Assembly (NCBI GenBank): GCA_030159075.1
Contig: BROG01000254.1
Location: 744,001 to 808,000, forward strand
DNA: 64,000 nucleotides
Source of the DNA: Atrina japonica
Lineage: Eukaryota > Mollusca > Bivalvia > Pterioida > Pinnidae
Reading direction: 5' to 3'
The position numbers and the translations under genes are program-made. Every line of letters starts with the position of its first letter. Position 1 is the stretch's first letter. This document shows positions 63,360-64,000 of this stretch, piece after piece. The notes below the pieces were generated by a model that was not told the origin of the DNA, made no database searches, and worked only from the letters and a program-made list of their open reading frames with translations.

Positions 63360-64000
63360 AAAAACAAACTAAAGTGATCATTACTCATATCCTATGTAGA
63401 AATCATATCTATAAGCAAATGCGTTTAGAAAATGACCCGAAATCTGGGTTGTCTGTCTAAGGATTTATTAAAATGAAAAAGGAAGGTTATAGGACTACAT
63501 GTAAGAATGAATAAGTGCCACAGTGATTAACCTCTGATTTGTTACACGTTGGTTTGAATCTCGCGCGGGGCAAATGATATTGTCAGTTGATGTTCGCCTG
63601 AAGAAAGTTGTCGGAATTTTATTTTTTCCACTTTCAAACTAAACCACAAAACCCAGAAGACCATGAGACATTTCGGAGACCAAAATAATGCAGTTTAATA
63701 TACATTTATGTTTTTTACAGATGTGTTACAAAAGTACAAAAATAAACTTGTAAAAGCCATATCTTTGGTACTTGAATCTTGAACAGATAAATATCCTATA
63801 AAACAAACGTTTTAAAGTCAAATTCTGTCCAGTTATGTTCATAAATAAACTTTTCTATACTCTCTTAATGCATATTCTCATAAACTTTCGTGGTATTTTT
63901 AAAGTCCTATTCCAACTAATTACTTAATTAATTATGAGAAACATCTTACAACAAAACAAATTGATCTATTTATAAACGGTGAGGTGTTGGCGGTTAAGTG
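63360..64000. other. No feature recognised
   Basis: AT-rich sequence to the window edge. HIRA WD40 exons were not seen. Confidence 0.35.

Noticed and set aside
59010..64000. HIRA WD40 or B-domain exons
   Set aside because: I looked on the minus strand for the B-domain and WD-repeat motifs and found none; they probably lie beyond the window.

Overview
This is animal nuclear DNA: AT-rich, intron-rich, full of microsatellites, minisatellites and short dispersed repeats. A tRNA-derived SINE with the Nin-type conserved core (4948-5241 and two partial copies) and the two invertebrate-like proteins suggest a mollusc, most likely a bivalve. The species is an inference. Nothing prokaryotic, viral or CRISPR-like is visible.

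Two protein-coding genes are supported, both on the minus strand and both built from exons with good GT-AG sites and consistent reading phase. (1) 12206-26140 is a concentrative nucleoside transporter (SLC28/CNT family): nine exons and 547 residues up to a strong donor, after which the extreme C-terminus is unresolved. (2) 33092-59009 is the C-terminal half of the histone H3.3 chaperone subunit HIRA: twelve exons, 570 residues and the natural stop codon. The WD40 propeller and ASF1-binding B domain must lie beyond the right edge. The two genes sit head to tail about 7 kb apart and have no obvious functional link.

Layout: 1-12.1 kb is intergenic, with a 370-bp trinucleotide tract, TA and GA repeats, a SINE, two fold-back elements (7.0 and 9.1 kb) and several dispersed families. 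12.2-26.1 kb is the SLC28 gene. Its intron 1 holds a 2.4-kb, 49-bp minisatellite, and its intron 3 holds a 43-bp minisatellite that grows directly out of the exon 3 splice donor. 26.1-33.1 kb is intergenic. 33.1-59.0 kb is HIRA, whose introns carry an hAT-like element with three nested hairpins, a TA-flanked terminal-inverted-repeat element, a 117-bp tandem array and a duplicated element with a relic acidic ORF. 59.0-64.0 kb is probably HIRA intron or upstream sequence, with repeats and a candidate plus-strand promoter near 63.1 kb.

The best leads are the array of duplicated 5' splice sites in SLC28, and the loss in this transporter of residues that bind sodium and nucleoside in characterised CNTs.
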